A stretch of 64,000 bases of DNA from Weeksellaceae bacterium (GTDB lineage Bacteria > Bacteroidota > Bacteroidia > Flavobacteriales > Weeksellaceae), in assembly GCA_949788275.1 (NCBI GenBank), contig OX460916.1:1860001-1924000 (forward strand), given 5' to 3'. The notes below the pieces were generated by a model. The model ran no database searches. It was not told the origin of the DNA and was given only the letters and a program-made list of their open reading frames with translations. Of the stretch, positions 35,626-43,499 are shown piece after piece. The first letter of the stretch is position 1. Each line of letters starts with the position of its first letter. The translations under genes and the position numbers were made by a program.

Positions 35626-35730
35626 ACCTACCGCTAACAAGGGCTTGGCGCAATGGCTGGTTAAATCTAAAATTTGATGTTTCGGCTTTCTATTCCGCCA
35701 CTGACGCCAAGCCCCGAAACGTTAGCAGAA
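35626..35730 (+). repeat. attC-like cassette junction 4
   Basis: Cleanest copy, about 105 bases. Outer left CCTACCGCTAAC (ends 35638); inner GGGCTTGGCG (35641-35650) pairs perfectly with CGCCAAGCCC (35705-35714); the right side has extra bases CGAAAC before outer right GTTAGCAG (35721-35728). This asymmetry, with unpaired bases on one side, resembles integron attC folding. Confidence 0.75.
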
Positions 35731-35750
35731 ATCTCAAACCAATATTACGT

Positions 35751-36362
35751 ATGAAACTAAAATTTATATTTTTCGTTCTTGTGATTTTATTCTCAAAAAT
35801 TTTGTTTGCACAGAATACAATCAAAATAACAAATAATTATGGAAGTGAAAATCAAGAAATTCAAGACTTAATTGATTTCGAAAATATCTACATAGAACAA
35901 TTAAATCTTGAAAGTGAAAATATAAAAGGAAAATCTTATCAAATAAATCTTGAAGAATATGTAAATGGGAAATTATCCAAAACATCAATGCTTTTTGATG
36001 GAACGGAAACTGATTATTTTAAAATTGATTCTGAAAAAGAGTCAATAAAATTTTTCTTTAAATTAAGCGATGGAAAACTAAAGACTTTAGTAAGAGGAAA
36101 AAAATATGGAAGTAAAAAATCTTATTTTAAATTATTAAATGATTCCGATAAATATGCATTAAAAGATTTTTTCGGAAGTAAAAAAGAATTAAATATAGGA
36201 TTAGATAAAAAAAATGCTGTTTTTGCAATTATAACTCCAACTATTCATAAAGACGGATCTGCTTCTTACTGCGAAGTTGCTCAAGCTGACGAAAAGCCTG
36301 AAAAATTGGGTGAAAAATTTAAGATTCCGCACTATTTTTTAATAACAATAACATTTAAATAA
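35751..36362 (+). CDS. Secreted cassette protein of unknown function
   Basis: A 203-residue protein with a signal peptide (MKLKFIFFVLVILFSKILFAQ). The mature part is Lys/Glu/Ser-rich and probably mostly beta. HKDGSASYCEVAQADEKPEK near the C terminus is distinctive, with a single Cys. I do not recognise the family. Likely periplasmic or exported. The cassette start GTTAGCAGAAATCTC and end GAGACTTATGCTAAC mirror each other at 13 of 15 positions. Confidence 0.55.
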   Translation: MKLKFIFFVLVILFSKILFAQNTIKITNNYGSENQEIQDLIDFENIYIEQLNLESENIKGKSYQINLEEYVNGKLSKTSMLFDGTETDYFKIDSEKESIKFFFKLSDGKLKTLVRGKKYGSKKSYFKLLNDSDKYALKDFFGSKKELNIGLDKKNAVFAIITPTIHKDGSASYCEVAQADEKPEKLGEKFKIPHYFLITITFK

Positions 36363-36363
36363 A

Positions 36364-36566
36364 GAGACTTATGCTAACACTGTATTGGCAAAATGCGGGG
36401 AGAAGTTTTCATATAAAATTTAGTAATATTTTCGCCGCCGATGCTTTTCATATTGTTTTTTTTATTTAATTTAGACAATCTGAAAAAGCATCGGCTTTGC
36501 TTAGTTTTAGTTCAGCTGAAAACGCTTCTAATCCCGCACTTCGCCAATACTTTTTCCGTTAGCGGT
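36364..36566 (+). repeat. attC-like cassette junction 5
   Basis: Outer left ATGCTAAC (ends 36378); GTATTGGC pairs with GCCAATAC (36543-36550); GCGGG/CCCGC beside it; a central hairpin GATGCTTTT...AAAAGCATC; outer right GTTAGCGG (36558-36565). Confidence 0.72.
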
Positions 36567-36605
36567 AATTATAAATGACGCCCAAAAAACCAAATAAATT
36601 AACAA

Positions 36606-36833
36606 ATGGAACTACAGAAATACAGAGTAATTATTGCTAGTGATGTTAGTGAAGATTGAGATGGTATTGGCGTTGAAGTTTACCGAGAGGACAAGCTAAG
36701 TGTTGAAATATTTCGCGATGATACAAAACGAACAAGAACTTTAACTTTATTCCAATAAGATATTTCATTAGAATTGATTGAAGAAAGTATTGAAATTTTA
36801 AAAAAAGAAATTCCTTGGAACTTTATTGACTAA
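36606..36833 (+). pseudogene. Small cassette gene with two in-frame stops
   Basis: Reads MELQKYRVIIASDVSED, TGA (36657-36659), DGIGVEVYREDKLSVEIFRD ... TLTLFQ, TAA (36756-36758), DISLELIEESIEILKKEIPW, NFID and the true stop. The whole resembles a family of roughly 75-residue proteins that I have seen beside immunity-type genes, function unknown. Both stops are single-base changes from likely sense codons. It precedes the SUKH gene in the same cassette. Confidence 0.6.
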
Positions 36834-36843
36834 TTTTAAAAAA

Positions 36844-37248
36844 ATGCCCTTCCCAATAGATGAAAAATATGTCACAGAAACTGAAAAGGAACTAGGAATT
36901 CTTTTCCCCGACAATTTCAAGTCTAAAATGATTAAAGAAAATGGCGGAGAATTGATGACAGAAGACGACGATTGGAATTTATATCCATTTTTTGACAAAT
37001 CAGATAAAAAAAGAATTAGCAGAACTTGCAATCATATCGGTTTAGAAACTAAACAAGCAAAACATTGGGGTAATTTTCCTTCAAACGGAATTGCAATTGC
37101 TTCAAATGGAAGTGGCGACCATTTAGTATTATTACCGACAAAAGAAAATAAAGAAAAACTAAGTGATGAAATTTTTACTTGGTATCACGAAACTGGAAAA
37201 ACTGAAAAAGTTGCCGACAAAATTGACGAACTATTAGATAACGAATAA
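36844..37248 (+). CDS. SMI1/KNR4 (SUKH) family protein
   Basis: A 134-residue SUKH-superfamily protein: ETEKELGILFPDNFKSKMIKENGG near the start, WNLYPF, and a central ASNGSGDHLVLLPT. SUKH proteins commonly act as immunity proteins against nuclease or deaminase toxins in polymorphic toxin systems; no cognate toxin is visible here. I start at the ATG at 36844; the upstream TTG overlaps the preceding pseudogene. The cassette start GTTAGCGGTAATTAT and end ATAACTTCCGCTAAC mirror each other. Confidence 0.8.
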   Translation: MPFPIDEKYVTETEKELGILFPDNFKSKMIKENGGELMTEDDDWNLYPFFDKSDKKRISRTCNHIGLETKQAKHWGNFPSNGIAIASNGSGDHLVLLPTKENKEKLSDEIFTWYHETGKTEKVADKIDELLDNE

Positions 37249-37249
37249 T

Positions 37250-37447
37250 AACTTCCGCTAACATGTATTTTACAAAATTGCGGGCCTGAGTCGGAACTAA
37301 AGTTTTCAGGATTAATACCGCAAAAGCCAATCATATTGGCTTTTGCGGTATATTAACAAATAGATGTGGCTTTTGTTCCGTTTGCGGTTAAATTGAAACT
37401 TTTCGCTTCAATTCCCGTCACTAATGCAAAGTCACGGCACCTTAGCT
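37250..37447 (+). repeat. attC-like cassette junction 6, with internal perfect hairpin
   Basis: Outer left CTTCCGCTAAC (ends 37262); TTGCGGGC...ATTCCCGTCAC; outer right CTTAGCT (37441-37447), with C replacing G. The centre has a perfect hairpin ATACCGCAAAAGCCAAT / ATTGGCTTTTGCGGTAT. The inner arm pairing is weaker than in junctions 4 and 5. Confidence 0.62.
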
Positions 37448-37483
37448 ATTCTCTAAATAAAACGTCTCAAAAAGAAACTTGAA

Positions 37484-38095
37484 ATGAGTGATACTCTAAT
37501 AATATTACATTCAATCTCAGAAGTAAAAAATGCCGCGAATTTGGCATTAAAAATAACAACTTGGTTACAAGAGAATCAAATCATTGAGAGGAATAAGAGT
37601 CAATGTCTTTTAGGATTAGATGATTGGGGATATAAACCTTCTAAAAATTACCCTCAAATTGTAGAAGATGATCCTGAATCTCAAGTATTAAATTTGGGGA
37701 CTTGTGGATTTACATTTTCATTAAAAAAAGAAGTATTTGATAGGAATAGTTTTACAACCGCCACAAAAGTCATTTGTCCAAAATGTAATTCAAATAGATT
37801 TGAAGGCAACAAAATTGCAGACTTTTATCAAGAATTAGCTTCCTCTGAAAGTTTAGAAATGTATGATGAGTTCCAAAACGGATTTGAAAATTGGGAAAAT
37901 GGAATTGAAACCTTAATACCTTGTCCAAGTTGTAAAAAATCAAGCCCAACAGAAGCGTATATATATGAATCAAAAATCTATTTCAGTAATTTATCATTTG
38001 TTTTTTGGAATTGGGCTGAATTAAAATCAGAATTTATTTCAAAATTTAAAGATGAAATTGGTTGTGAAATTGCTCAAATAGTTGATACAATCTAA
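37484..38095 (+). CDS. Zinc-ribbon cassette protein of unknown function
   Basis: A 203-residue protein with two CxxC knuckles about 65 residues apart (VICPKCNSNRFEG and IPCPSCKKSSPTEA), together suggesting one zinc ribbon. The N terminus (ALKITTWLQENQII ... CLLGLDDWGYKPSKNY) is distinctive, and FSNLSFVFWNW follows the second knuckle. Family not recognised. Its cassette begins with CTTAG instead of GTTAG and its ends do not mirror each other, unlike most neighbours. Confidence 0.55.
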   Translation: MSDTLIILHSISEVKNAANLALKITTWLQENQIIERNKSQCLLGLDDWGYKPSKNYPQIVEDDPESQVLNLGTCGFTFSLKKEVFDRNSFTTATKVICPKCNSNRFEGNKIADFYQELASSESLEMYDEFQNGFENWENGIETLIPCPSCKKSSPTEAYIYESKIYFSNLSFVFWNWAELKSEFISKFKDEIGCEIAQIVDTI

Positions 38096-38097
38096 CA

Positions 38098-38296
38098 GTA
38101 TTTAACATGGTTTTGGAGCAATAGTAGAATAAGGTAAAATCTAATGTATCGACTTTCTATTCCGCAAAAAAGCCAATTACATTGACTTTTTTTCTTAAAT
38201 TTATTCAATGAAATGGCTTTTGCTTACTGTGTCGCTAAATTGAAACTTTTCGCTTCAATTTCCGCCAACGACGCCAAGCCCCGAAACGTTAGTGGC
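38098..38296 (+). repeat. attC-like cassette junction 7
   Basis: Outer left TATTTAACATGG, then GGTTTTGGAGC; central GCCAATT...AATGGC; right half TTCCGCCAACGACGCCAAGC, CCCGAAAC and GTTAGTGG (38288-38295). The right half is almost identical to that of junction 4, but the left half is diverged, so this looks like a worn or hybrid site. Confidence 0.6.
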
Positions 38297-38328
38297 AATG
38301 CAAAAAGAAAATTTCCGCATAAAAAAAC

Positions 38329-38359
38329 TTGCCTAAATGTAACTTTTAAGTTACCTTTG
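38329..38359 (+). promoter_or_regulatory. higBA promoter with overlapping palindrome
   Basis: TTG (38329-38331), 20 bases, TACCTTTG (38352-38359): a good Bacteroidota promoter. The -7 box overlaps the palindrome GTAACTTTTAAGTTAC, a likely operator for the antitoxin. The ATG at 38364 is only 4 bases beyond the -7 box, so the mRNA is probably leaderless. Confidence 0.65.
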
Positions 38360-38363
38360 TTTT

Positions 38364-38708
38364 ATGAAAGTAAGAGAAGTTATAGCATTTAAAAATTATT
38401 TTGAAGATTTCCTTTCTGAACAGCCTATTAAAGTTCAAGACAAAATCTTTAAAATCATTGAAGCTATCGAAACTCTTGAACGTGTTCCCTCAAATTATCT
38501 AAAACATTTGACAGGAACTGAAGGTTTATATGAAGCAAGAATTCAATTAGGTTCTAATATCTGGAGAGTTTTTTGCTTTTTTGACGGTGAAAAATTAATC
38601 GTTTTAATGAATGGATTTCAAAAGAAAACGCAAAAGACACCAAAAAATCAAATAGAGAAAGCCTTGAAAATTATGGCTGAATATTACAAACAAAAAAATC
38701 AAAAGTAA
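38364..38708 (+). CDS. higB: RelE/HigB-type toxin
   Basis: A 114-residue toxin of the RelE/ParE/HigB fold, a ribosome-dependent mRNase in characterised relatives. The YEARIQLGSNIWRVFCFFDGE and IVLMNGFQKKTQKTP segments are typical of HigB/phage Gp49-like toxins, with the basic residues that contact mRNA. The toxin precedes the antitoxin, as in higBA, and the genes overlap by one base. It lies in a cassette with nearly perfect mirrored ends. Confidence 0.85.
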   Translation: MKVREVIAFKNYFEDFLSEQPIKVQDKIFKIIEAIETLERVPSNYLKHLTGTEGLYEARIQLGSNIWRVFCFFDGEKLIVLMNGFQKKTQKTPKNQIEKALKIMAEYYKQKNQK

Positions 38709-38998
38709 TGGAAACTAAAAGTTGGAAAAATATAAAAAATGATATTTACGGAAAAGTTGGAACTGAAAGACGTGACGAACTTGAAAGAGAATTTGAATCT
38801 TTTAAAATCGGTTTACTCTTGAAAAAAGCACGAGAAGAAAAGCAATTAACGCAGTCTGAACTTGCTGAATTAGTTGACAAAAAACGTGAATATATTTCAC
38901 GAATTGAAAACAACGGCAGTAATTTAACGCTTAAAACTCTATATGATATAGTTGAAAAAGGTTTGGGCGGAAAAGTGAAAATATCAATCGAAATATAA
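38708..38998 (+). CDS. higA: HigA-type antitoxin, XRE helix-turn-helix
   Basis: A 96-residue protein with an XRE HTH in the C-terminal half: LLKKAREEKQLTQSELAELVDKKREYISRIENN. HigA neutralises the toxin and represses the operon, probably through the palindrome at the -7 box. The N-terminal 35 residues would be the toxin-binding part. It overlaps the toxin gene by one base. Confidence 0.87.
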   Translation: METKSWKNIKNDIYGKVGTERRDELEREFESFKIGLLLKKAREEKQLTQSELAELVDKKREYISRIENNGSNLTLKTLYDIVEKGLGGKVKISIEI

Positions 38999-38999
38999 A

Positions 39000-39142
39000 A
39001 TGCACTGCCACTAACAAGCGTTTGGCAAAAGTGGCAGTTTTGTGTTTCGTATAAAAATTTTTCATAAGTTTGAATTTTGCACTTCATTCGAAGTTTAATG
39101 ATAAAAGTCCCCACCTTCACAAAGCCGGAAAACGTTATGTGC
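39000..39142 (+). repeat. attC-like cassette junction 8
   Basis: Outer left TGCACTGCCACTAAC (ends 39015) mirrors the cassette start GTTAGTGGCAATGCA at 14 of 15 positions. Inner CAAGCGTTTGGC; right half CACAAAGCCGGAAAAC and GTTATGTGC (39134-39142). The right outer arm GTTATGTGC does not match the left arm, as expected for two different cassettes. Confidence 0.7.
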
Positions 39143-39294
39143 AATAGTCTAAATGTACCGCAAAAAACAATGGAAGAAATGTAGGCTTCCCTAAAAATAC
39201 GACAGTCGAATTATTCTTATGAAGCCTTGGCGATATATTATACCTCTCCAAGGTATGTTTCCTCGCCTATTCACCTAGACCTAGACTAAAAAAA

Positions 39295-39705
39295 ATGACA
39301 AAAAAATTTATAGATTACAGCAAATTAAATATTGAAATAGCTTACCAAAAACAAATAGATCTTGTAATAGAATTTCCACTTGAGATAATAGAAAAATATA
39401 AGGGTTTAGATAATTTAGACGAAACTTTGGATGATGACATTTTCCCCATTATTAAACAATCAATTATAGAAAACAATGCATATATTAAAAAGACTGATTT
39501 GAATGTAATACGGGCTAAAAATATTGACGAAGAAAAAATTTCATATGCACTTTCATTAATCGTTAATCCACCAAATTTCAATTTAGCCTGTATTGTTATT
39601 GATTTGACAAAAGAAAAACTACAAAAAGGATTACGAATAAACAGAATATTGAAAAATGAAAAAATTGACACATTATATTTAGATATTTATTATTCGAGCA
39701 AGTAA
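39295..39705 (+). CDS. Last cassette gene, unknown function
   Basis: A 136-residue soluble protein, Ile/Lys/Asp-rich, without Cys-pairs, signal peptide or recognisable motif. LPHF-like features are absent; ISYALSLIVNPPNFNLACIV is the most hydrophobic stretch and may be a core strand pair. It follows junction 8 at a distance of 150 bases. No mirrored end GCACATAAC is evident after it, so the array end is probably eroded. Confidence 0.5.
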   Translation: MTKKFIDYSKLNIEIAYQKQIDLVIEFPLEIIEKYKGLDNLDETLDDDIFPIIKQSIIENNAYIKKTDLNVIRAKNIDEEKISYALSLIVNPPNFNLACIVIDLTKEKLQKGLRINRILKNEKIDTLYLDIYYSSK

Positions 39706-39825
39706 AAGTTCGAAATGAAATTCATATAAATACGATAAGTATCTTAATAACACAACATAAACAGGTGTTTTGTATTATGTGAGCAGAAATACTTCTATGA
39801 AAGATTTGTCGACAATTCAATATTA

Positions 39826-39856
39826 GGATTTGTAAGACACTGTACCATAAACTAAA
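39826..39856. repeat. IS256-type end remnant
   Basis: TTTGTAAGACACTGTACCATAAAC resembles the IS256 remnant ends at 29830 and 34255 (AAGAGACACTGCCATAAAA). It marks the right border of the array. Confidence 0.4.
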
Positions 39857-39872
39857 TTTAAAGGCGAATACC

Positions 39873-40592
39873 TCATTCGGAATAAGTATTGATCGTATTG
39901 AGTTCTTTTCTCATGTCATCGAAAGAAGTTATTTTACCTTTGGTTGGTAAATGAATTGGTAAAGGGTTCTTTAAAATTTCAAGTTGGTTAATGGTAAAAA
40001 TAACTTTAAAATAAGGCGTTATCATTTCAGCTTTTAAAATTAAACCTGGTAAATTAGCTAAAGTATGAGGTCCATCTTTAAACCTAACTTCTGGTGAATA
40101 CCAAGCTAAAACTTCGTTCCCATCGGCATCTTCTCCAATGGCCTTTACCACATGATACCCATTGATCATTATTTTTTCTTTCGTCAATTTCCACTGATAG
40201 TCTGGTAAGTTGTCTTTAACTAAAAAAGTTTTCACATTAATATCAAATTGTTTATAATATTCATTTTTCATAAAATCCTTATACAATGGATTATTCTCAG
40301 AAGCCAAAATTTCTTGAACAATACTGTTGGAATGATCTTGCGCATTATTCAATTTAATATCAGGTTTAAATGACGATAGAATTCCATTACTTTCTAAAAT
40401 AAAGTCAACAAAAACGCCTTGATCAATGCTAGCCTTAAAAACAGGTTGTAAATCTTTTGGAAAGAGGTCTTTCGACTGTTCATAATCAAAAATAAATGCG
40501 GCTTGATAAGTTGCTCTGATGCTTTCTTTATCGGACTGAGCAAAAAGATGACTAACAAAGAAGAAGGTTAGTCCTGTTAATATATTTCTCAT
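39873..40592 (-). CDS. GLPGLI family secreted protein
   Basis: A 239-residue exported protein with signal peptide MRNILTGLTFFFVSHLFAQ. It carries the family hallmark near residue 180 as LANLPGLILKAE (GLPGLI motif variant), preceded by AWYSPEVRFKDGPHTL, and IDV-like repeats typical of this Bacteroidota family. Function unknown; often paired with a carboxypeptidase-regulatory-like or TonB-related gene. The upstream gene ends 11 bases before it, forming an operon. Confidence 0.85.
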   Translation of the reverse strand: MRNILTGLTFFFVSHLFAQSDKESIRATYQAAFIFDYEQSKDLFPKDLQPVFKASIDQGVFVDFILESNGILSSFKPDIKLNNAQDHSNSIVQEILASENNPLYKDFMKNEYYKQFDINVKTFLVKDNLPDYQWKLTKEKIMINGYHVVKAIGEDADGNEVLAWYSPEVRFKDGPHTLANLPGLILKAEMITPYFKVIFTINQLEILKNPLPIHLPTKGKITSFDDMRKELNTINTYSE

Positions 40593-40603
40593 TTAGGGTA
40601 TAA

Positions 40604-41647
40604 TTAATTAAAAAATTTTCGAATATCCATTTTCTCATTCACCGATTGATTAAAATCTGGAAAAGGCTGATAGCTAAAATCATTGACCACCATATTTATA
40701 AGCACGTTTAATGCATGTTTTTCTTTATTCTTATCTACATACGAAGTATTCCACGCTGTAGAACTCTCCTTTAAAATCCATTTGTTTTGATAGGGACGAT
40801 ATTTATAGATCACTTCATGGTAGTTGATCGTTTCATCGGTAGATGGAAAATATTTGTTCTCTTGGGTTGTTCGATGTTCAACAATTGCAAAAGTCTCTTT
40901 ATCAATTAAAAAATAATTCGTTACCTGCGTTTTAGCGTTTTTAAACTCTACATCATACATGTATTTATTAGCATATTTTGAAATCAAAACCCGTTCTTCC
41001 TCATATAATTTAGCAGAAAGTTTATTTTGCATATTTTGTATAATCTCTAAAAGTGAACTATTACGAAAGAAATGCATCATTCTATAATTTGATTCAAGGT
41101 GTAAACCTTGGCCCTTCAATCTATGATTAACCGTATTATTCGAATTAATTTTTACGTGGTCCTTTTTAAATCGAAATTGTAAATCCACATCGAGTAAGTC
41201 TCTATCAACGGAGTCAATCACAGCATCCAGAACAAAATTCACTTTGTAATAATGTTTTTCGGTATTGAAATTATCAGCATAATTTTCAATGACTTTCGCT
41301 AGAATATCCCCTACCCTTAGATTCGTTATAAAAGCTTCACTCAACTCAATCTCAGGAACTTTTTCAAGTTGAATCGCAAGATCTTTATAATTCAAATCGG
41401 AAACTTTTAAAATGGCATTTTGATAGTCTTTTTTCGAAACGATTAACTCATCGGTTGGATGAATAGAATTCAAATCGACAACCACCCTCCCTTCACGATC
41501 CGAAACAAAATTGACCGTTGAGTTTTTGAAATAAACATCCGCTTTATCCATAGGGGAATCATCTAATAAGTCAACAATCTTGATATTAATAATCTGTGCA
41601 TTCACTGTAATCGCAAAAAAAGAAAACACGTAAAATAATTTCTTCAT
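40604..41647 (-). CDS. Secreted protein with carboxypeptidase-regulatory-like N-terminal domain
   Basis: About 347 residues from the ATG at 41647 (MKKLFYVFSFFAITVNAQ, signal peptide). An upstream ATG at 41692 would add 15 residues before the signal and is less likely. Residues about 20-105 (IINIKIVDLLDDSPMDKADVYF ... DREGRVVVDLNSI) form a CarboxypepD_reg-like beta-sandwich; the rest is a beta-rich domain (HYYKVNFVLDAVIDS, YLIDKETFAIVEHRTTQ). In the same operon as the GLPGLI gene. Probably at the cell envelope; role unknown. Confidence 0.65.
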   Translation of the reverse strand: MKKLFYVFSFFAITVNAQIINIKIVDLLDDSPMDKADVYFKNSTVNFVSDREGRVVVDLNSIHPTDELIVSKKDYQNAILKVSDLNYKDLAIQLEKVPEIELSEAFITNLRVGDILAKVIENYADNFNTEKHYYKVNFVLDAVIDSVDRDLLDVDLQFRFKKDHVKINSNNTVNHRLKGQGLHLESNYRMMHFFRNSSLLEIIQNMQNKLSAKLYEEERVLISKYANKYMYDVEFKNAKTQVTNYFLIDKETFAIVEHRTTQENKYFPSTDETINYHEVIYKYRPYQNKWILKESSTAWNTSYVDKNKEKHALNVLINMVVNDFSYQPFPDFNQSVNEKMDIRKFFN

Positions 41648-41747
41648 ATATGGTTTGCTTAAATATTTTTTGTTTTTTTTTATATCATTCAAACTTCCTC
41701 TTTACTCATATTCACGATTTTTATAAACGCGAATAATCATTCTCTAA

Positions 41748-41800
41748 ATCCGTAACCCTAGTTGTTGTTTTAGAATTACACACTTTAAGACGCAGTACTT
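41748..41800. repeat. IS256-type end remnant, second
   Basis: CGTAACCCTAGTTGTTG, TTTTAGAATTACACACTTT, AAGACGCAGTACTTAG parallels CCTAACCCAAGTTGTGG, TTTAGACTTACACACTTT, AAGAGACAGTGCCA at 34220-34260. It shows that IS256 debris extends beyond the array. The rest of 41648-41899 holds no gene. Confidence 0.45.
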
Positions 41801-41899
41801 AGATTCACCAACGCATTCCATGAATCACGGAGTCCCCTCTCTCTTTCTGTCCAGAAAACCCAACATCCTCTAATCTTAAAACGTCTCTACTTAGAGATC

Positions 41900-42385
41900 T
41901 TAGTCCTTTTTCACTTCGTGTTGAACATAGGTCACTTCAGCATCATGAACCAGATCGACCAAAACAATAGTCACAGGTTTAATCGTATAACTCATTTTAT
42001 CACCCACAATAAGGTCATAATAGACCACCAGCGAATTCTTTTCTTTATTTTGTGTGATAGCCTTCACCTCAATTTCAGTCGCTACAGCTGTTTCTGGTAA
42101 ACTTAAAGCGATGACCATTTCCTTTGAGAAATCAATTGGCGTAGGCATACCATCTTTCCCCATAACTGCTGCAGGCTGAAAATAAGAGGTAAACTCACTT
42201 TCTGTTTTAATTTTAAAATTCGAAGTCGGTAAATCCGCTTTCAAAAAATACCGCTGAGCCGTCCTAAAATCAACTGCTTCCTCTATTGATTTATGAATCA
42301 CTTTAGCGTTCTCTATTGGTGTAGATTTATCCTGGCAAGAGCATAAGAAGCCAATGGCCAATACAAATAAAATATTTTTCTTCAT
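41900..42385 (-). CDS. Lipoprotein of unknown function
   Basis: A 161-residue lipoprotein: MKKNILFVLAIGFLCSC ends in a convincing lipobox (FLCSC, Cys 17). The mature part has DFSKEMVIALSLPETAVATE and SYTIKPVTIVLVDL, a layout like PrcB C-terminal domains (protease-complex inhibitor-like), but I hold this weakly. Probably attached to the outer membrane or facing the periplasm. Standalone gene. Confidence 0.65.
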   Translation of the reverse strand: MKKNILFVLAIGFLCSCQDKSTPIENAKVIHKSIEEAVDFRTAQRYFLKADLPTSNFKIKTESEFTSYFQPAAVMGKDGMPTPIDFSKEMVIALSLPETAVATEIEVKAITQNKEKNSLVVYYDLIVGDKMSYTIKPVTIVLVDLVHDAEVTYVQHEVKKD

Positions 42386-42621
42386 CTTCTGTTATATTAG
42401 GAAATGGTAAGGTAAAAATTTATTTTCTACGATTCCAAACAACAAATCGTAAAGTTAATTTTAAGGAAGGGCTCTGGCGTCCCTAAACACGCCGTTGAAA
42501 AATCTCAATTAGCCGCTATAAAGCCGCATAATCCACGAAGAAATCCCAACTTCACTCTGTAATAACATCCCACAAACCCCATTTACCCAATCCCTAATTT
42601 TTAACATAAGAACCTGAACTT

Positions 42622-42722
42622 TTAACACTTCTTAGTACCTATCCTTCTTCATAACGACACCCCTTGTCATCGCGTGAACTTACTTTTGCCTACAAAAGAA
42701 GGAAAATGGAGTTCGATCGAAT
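42622..42722 (+). repeat. 101-bp direct repeat, copy 1: duplicated promoter and gene start
   Basis: Matches 44484-44584 with 6 mismatches. It includes TACTTTTG (42681-42688, TAnnTTTG) and the first six codons of the radical-SAM gene (ATGGAGTTCGATCGAATG), then diverges. The stretch 42386-42621 has no gene. Confidence 0.8.
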
Positions 42723-42732
42723 GTTTTGCTTG

Positions 42733-42965
42733 AACTTGCATCGTGTGGTTGATCGTTTTCGACTGGTTCGGGTAAACTGCTTTCGCTGATACGGAATGCA
42801 AAGGTTTCAAAGTCGATATCACGGATATATATTGAACTTACAAAACGGATATCTTTGTCTGTATCGTCTTTTGTTTCTTGTCAGATTGTTTCTGCTTTGT
42901 TATCTAGTTCTGTCCCGATATGTACTCTTGTATTATCGCCTATTTTGTTTATATACAAAACAGTG
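42733..42965 (-). pseudogene. Possible coding remnant, minus strand
   Basis: The minus strand reads VLYINKIGDNTRVHIGTELDN, a TGA, then IRFVSSIYIRDIDFETFAF and RISESSLPEPVENDQPHD. Composition looks coding, but it is interrupted and has no clear start. Family unknown. It lies inside the segment between the two 101-bp repeats. Confidence 0.3.
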
Positions 42966-43052
42966 TGAATATGTAACTGTCGCTTAAAACTCTTGTATTC
43001 ATAAAGATAAAGGAAAATAGTTCGTATATTTATAAGGTGAGTAAATTACAAG

Positions 43053-43499
43053 ATGAACAGACAACTAGTACATACTAAACTTGATTACAAGAATCGAATA
43101 AATACTGTAATCGACTTTATTGATGAAAATTTGGATGAAGAGTTATCATTAGATTTTTTATCAGAATTGGCATTTTTCTCTCCTTTTCATTTCCATCGTG
43201 TTTTTAGACTAATTACAGGAGAAACGCCAAACTCTTTTATTTTTAGAAAAAGAATAGAAAAAATAGCCTCTATTTTATTAGTTGGTACGGATGAATCCTT
43301 AAATGATTTAGCCTTGAGATACGGATTTAGTAACGGAAATTCATTCTCACGGGCGTTCAAAAAATATTATGGTGTAAATCCTTCCGAATACAAAGAAAAT
43401 TTTAGCAAGATTGGTGTAGAAGTATTAACCTATGAAAAATATATTTGTAGTATAAATCATATCAAAAATACTTGTGATGAACGCAAATGTAGAGATTAA
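43053..43499 (+). CDS. AraC family DNA-binding protein
   Basis: A 148-residue protein that is essentially only the AraC double helix-turn-helix: VIDFIDENLDEELSLDFLSE then FFSPFHFHRVFRLITGETPNSF and the second HTH DLALRYGFSNGNSFSRAFKKYYGVNPSEYK. In relatives such as Rob and SoxS-like regulators this is followed by a GyrI-like effector domain in the same chain. Here the effector domain is a separate, overlapping gene, so the pair may be a split regulator. Confidence 0.88.
   Translation: MNRQLVHTKLDYKNRINTVIDFIDENLDEELSLDFLSELAFFSPFHFHRVFRLITGETPNSFIFRKRIEKIASILLVGTDESLNDLALRYGFSNGNSFSRAFKKYYGVNPSEYKENFSKIGVEVLTYEKYICSINHIKNTCDERKCRD

Noticed and set aside
24601-39142. CRISPR array
   Set aside because: The repeats are 100-400 bp, irregularly spaced by whole genes, and no cas gene is visible.
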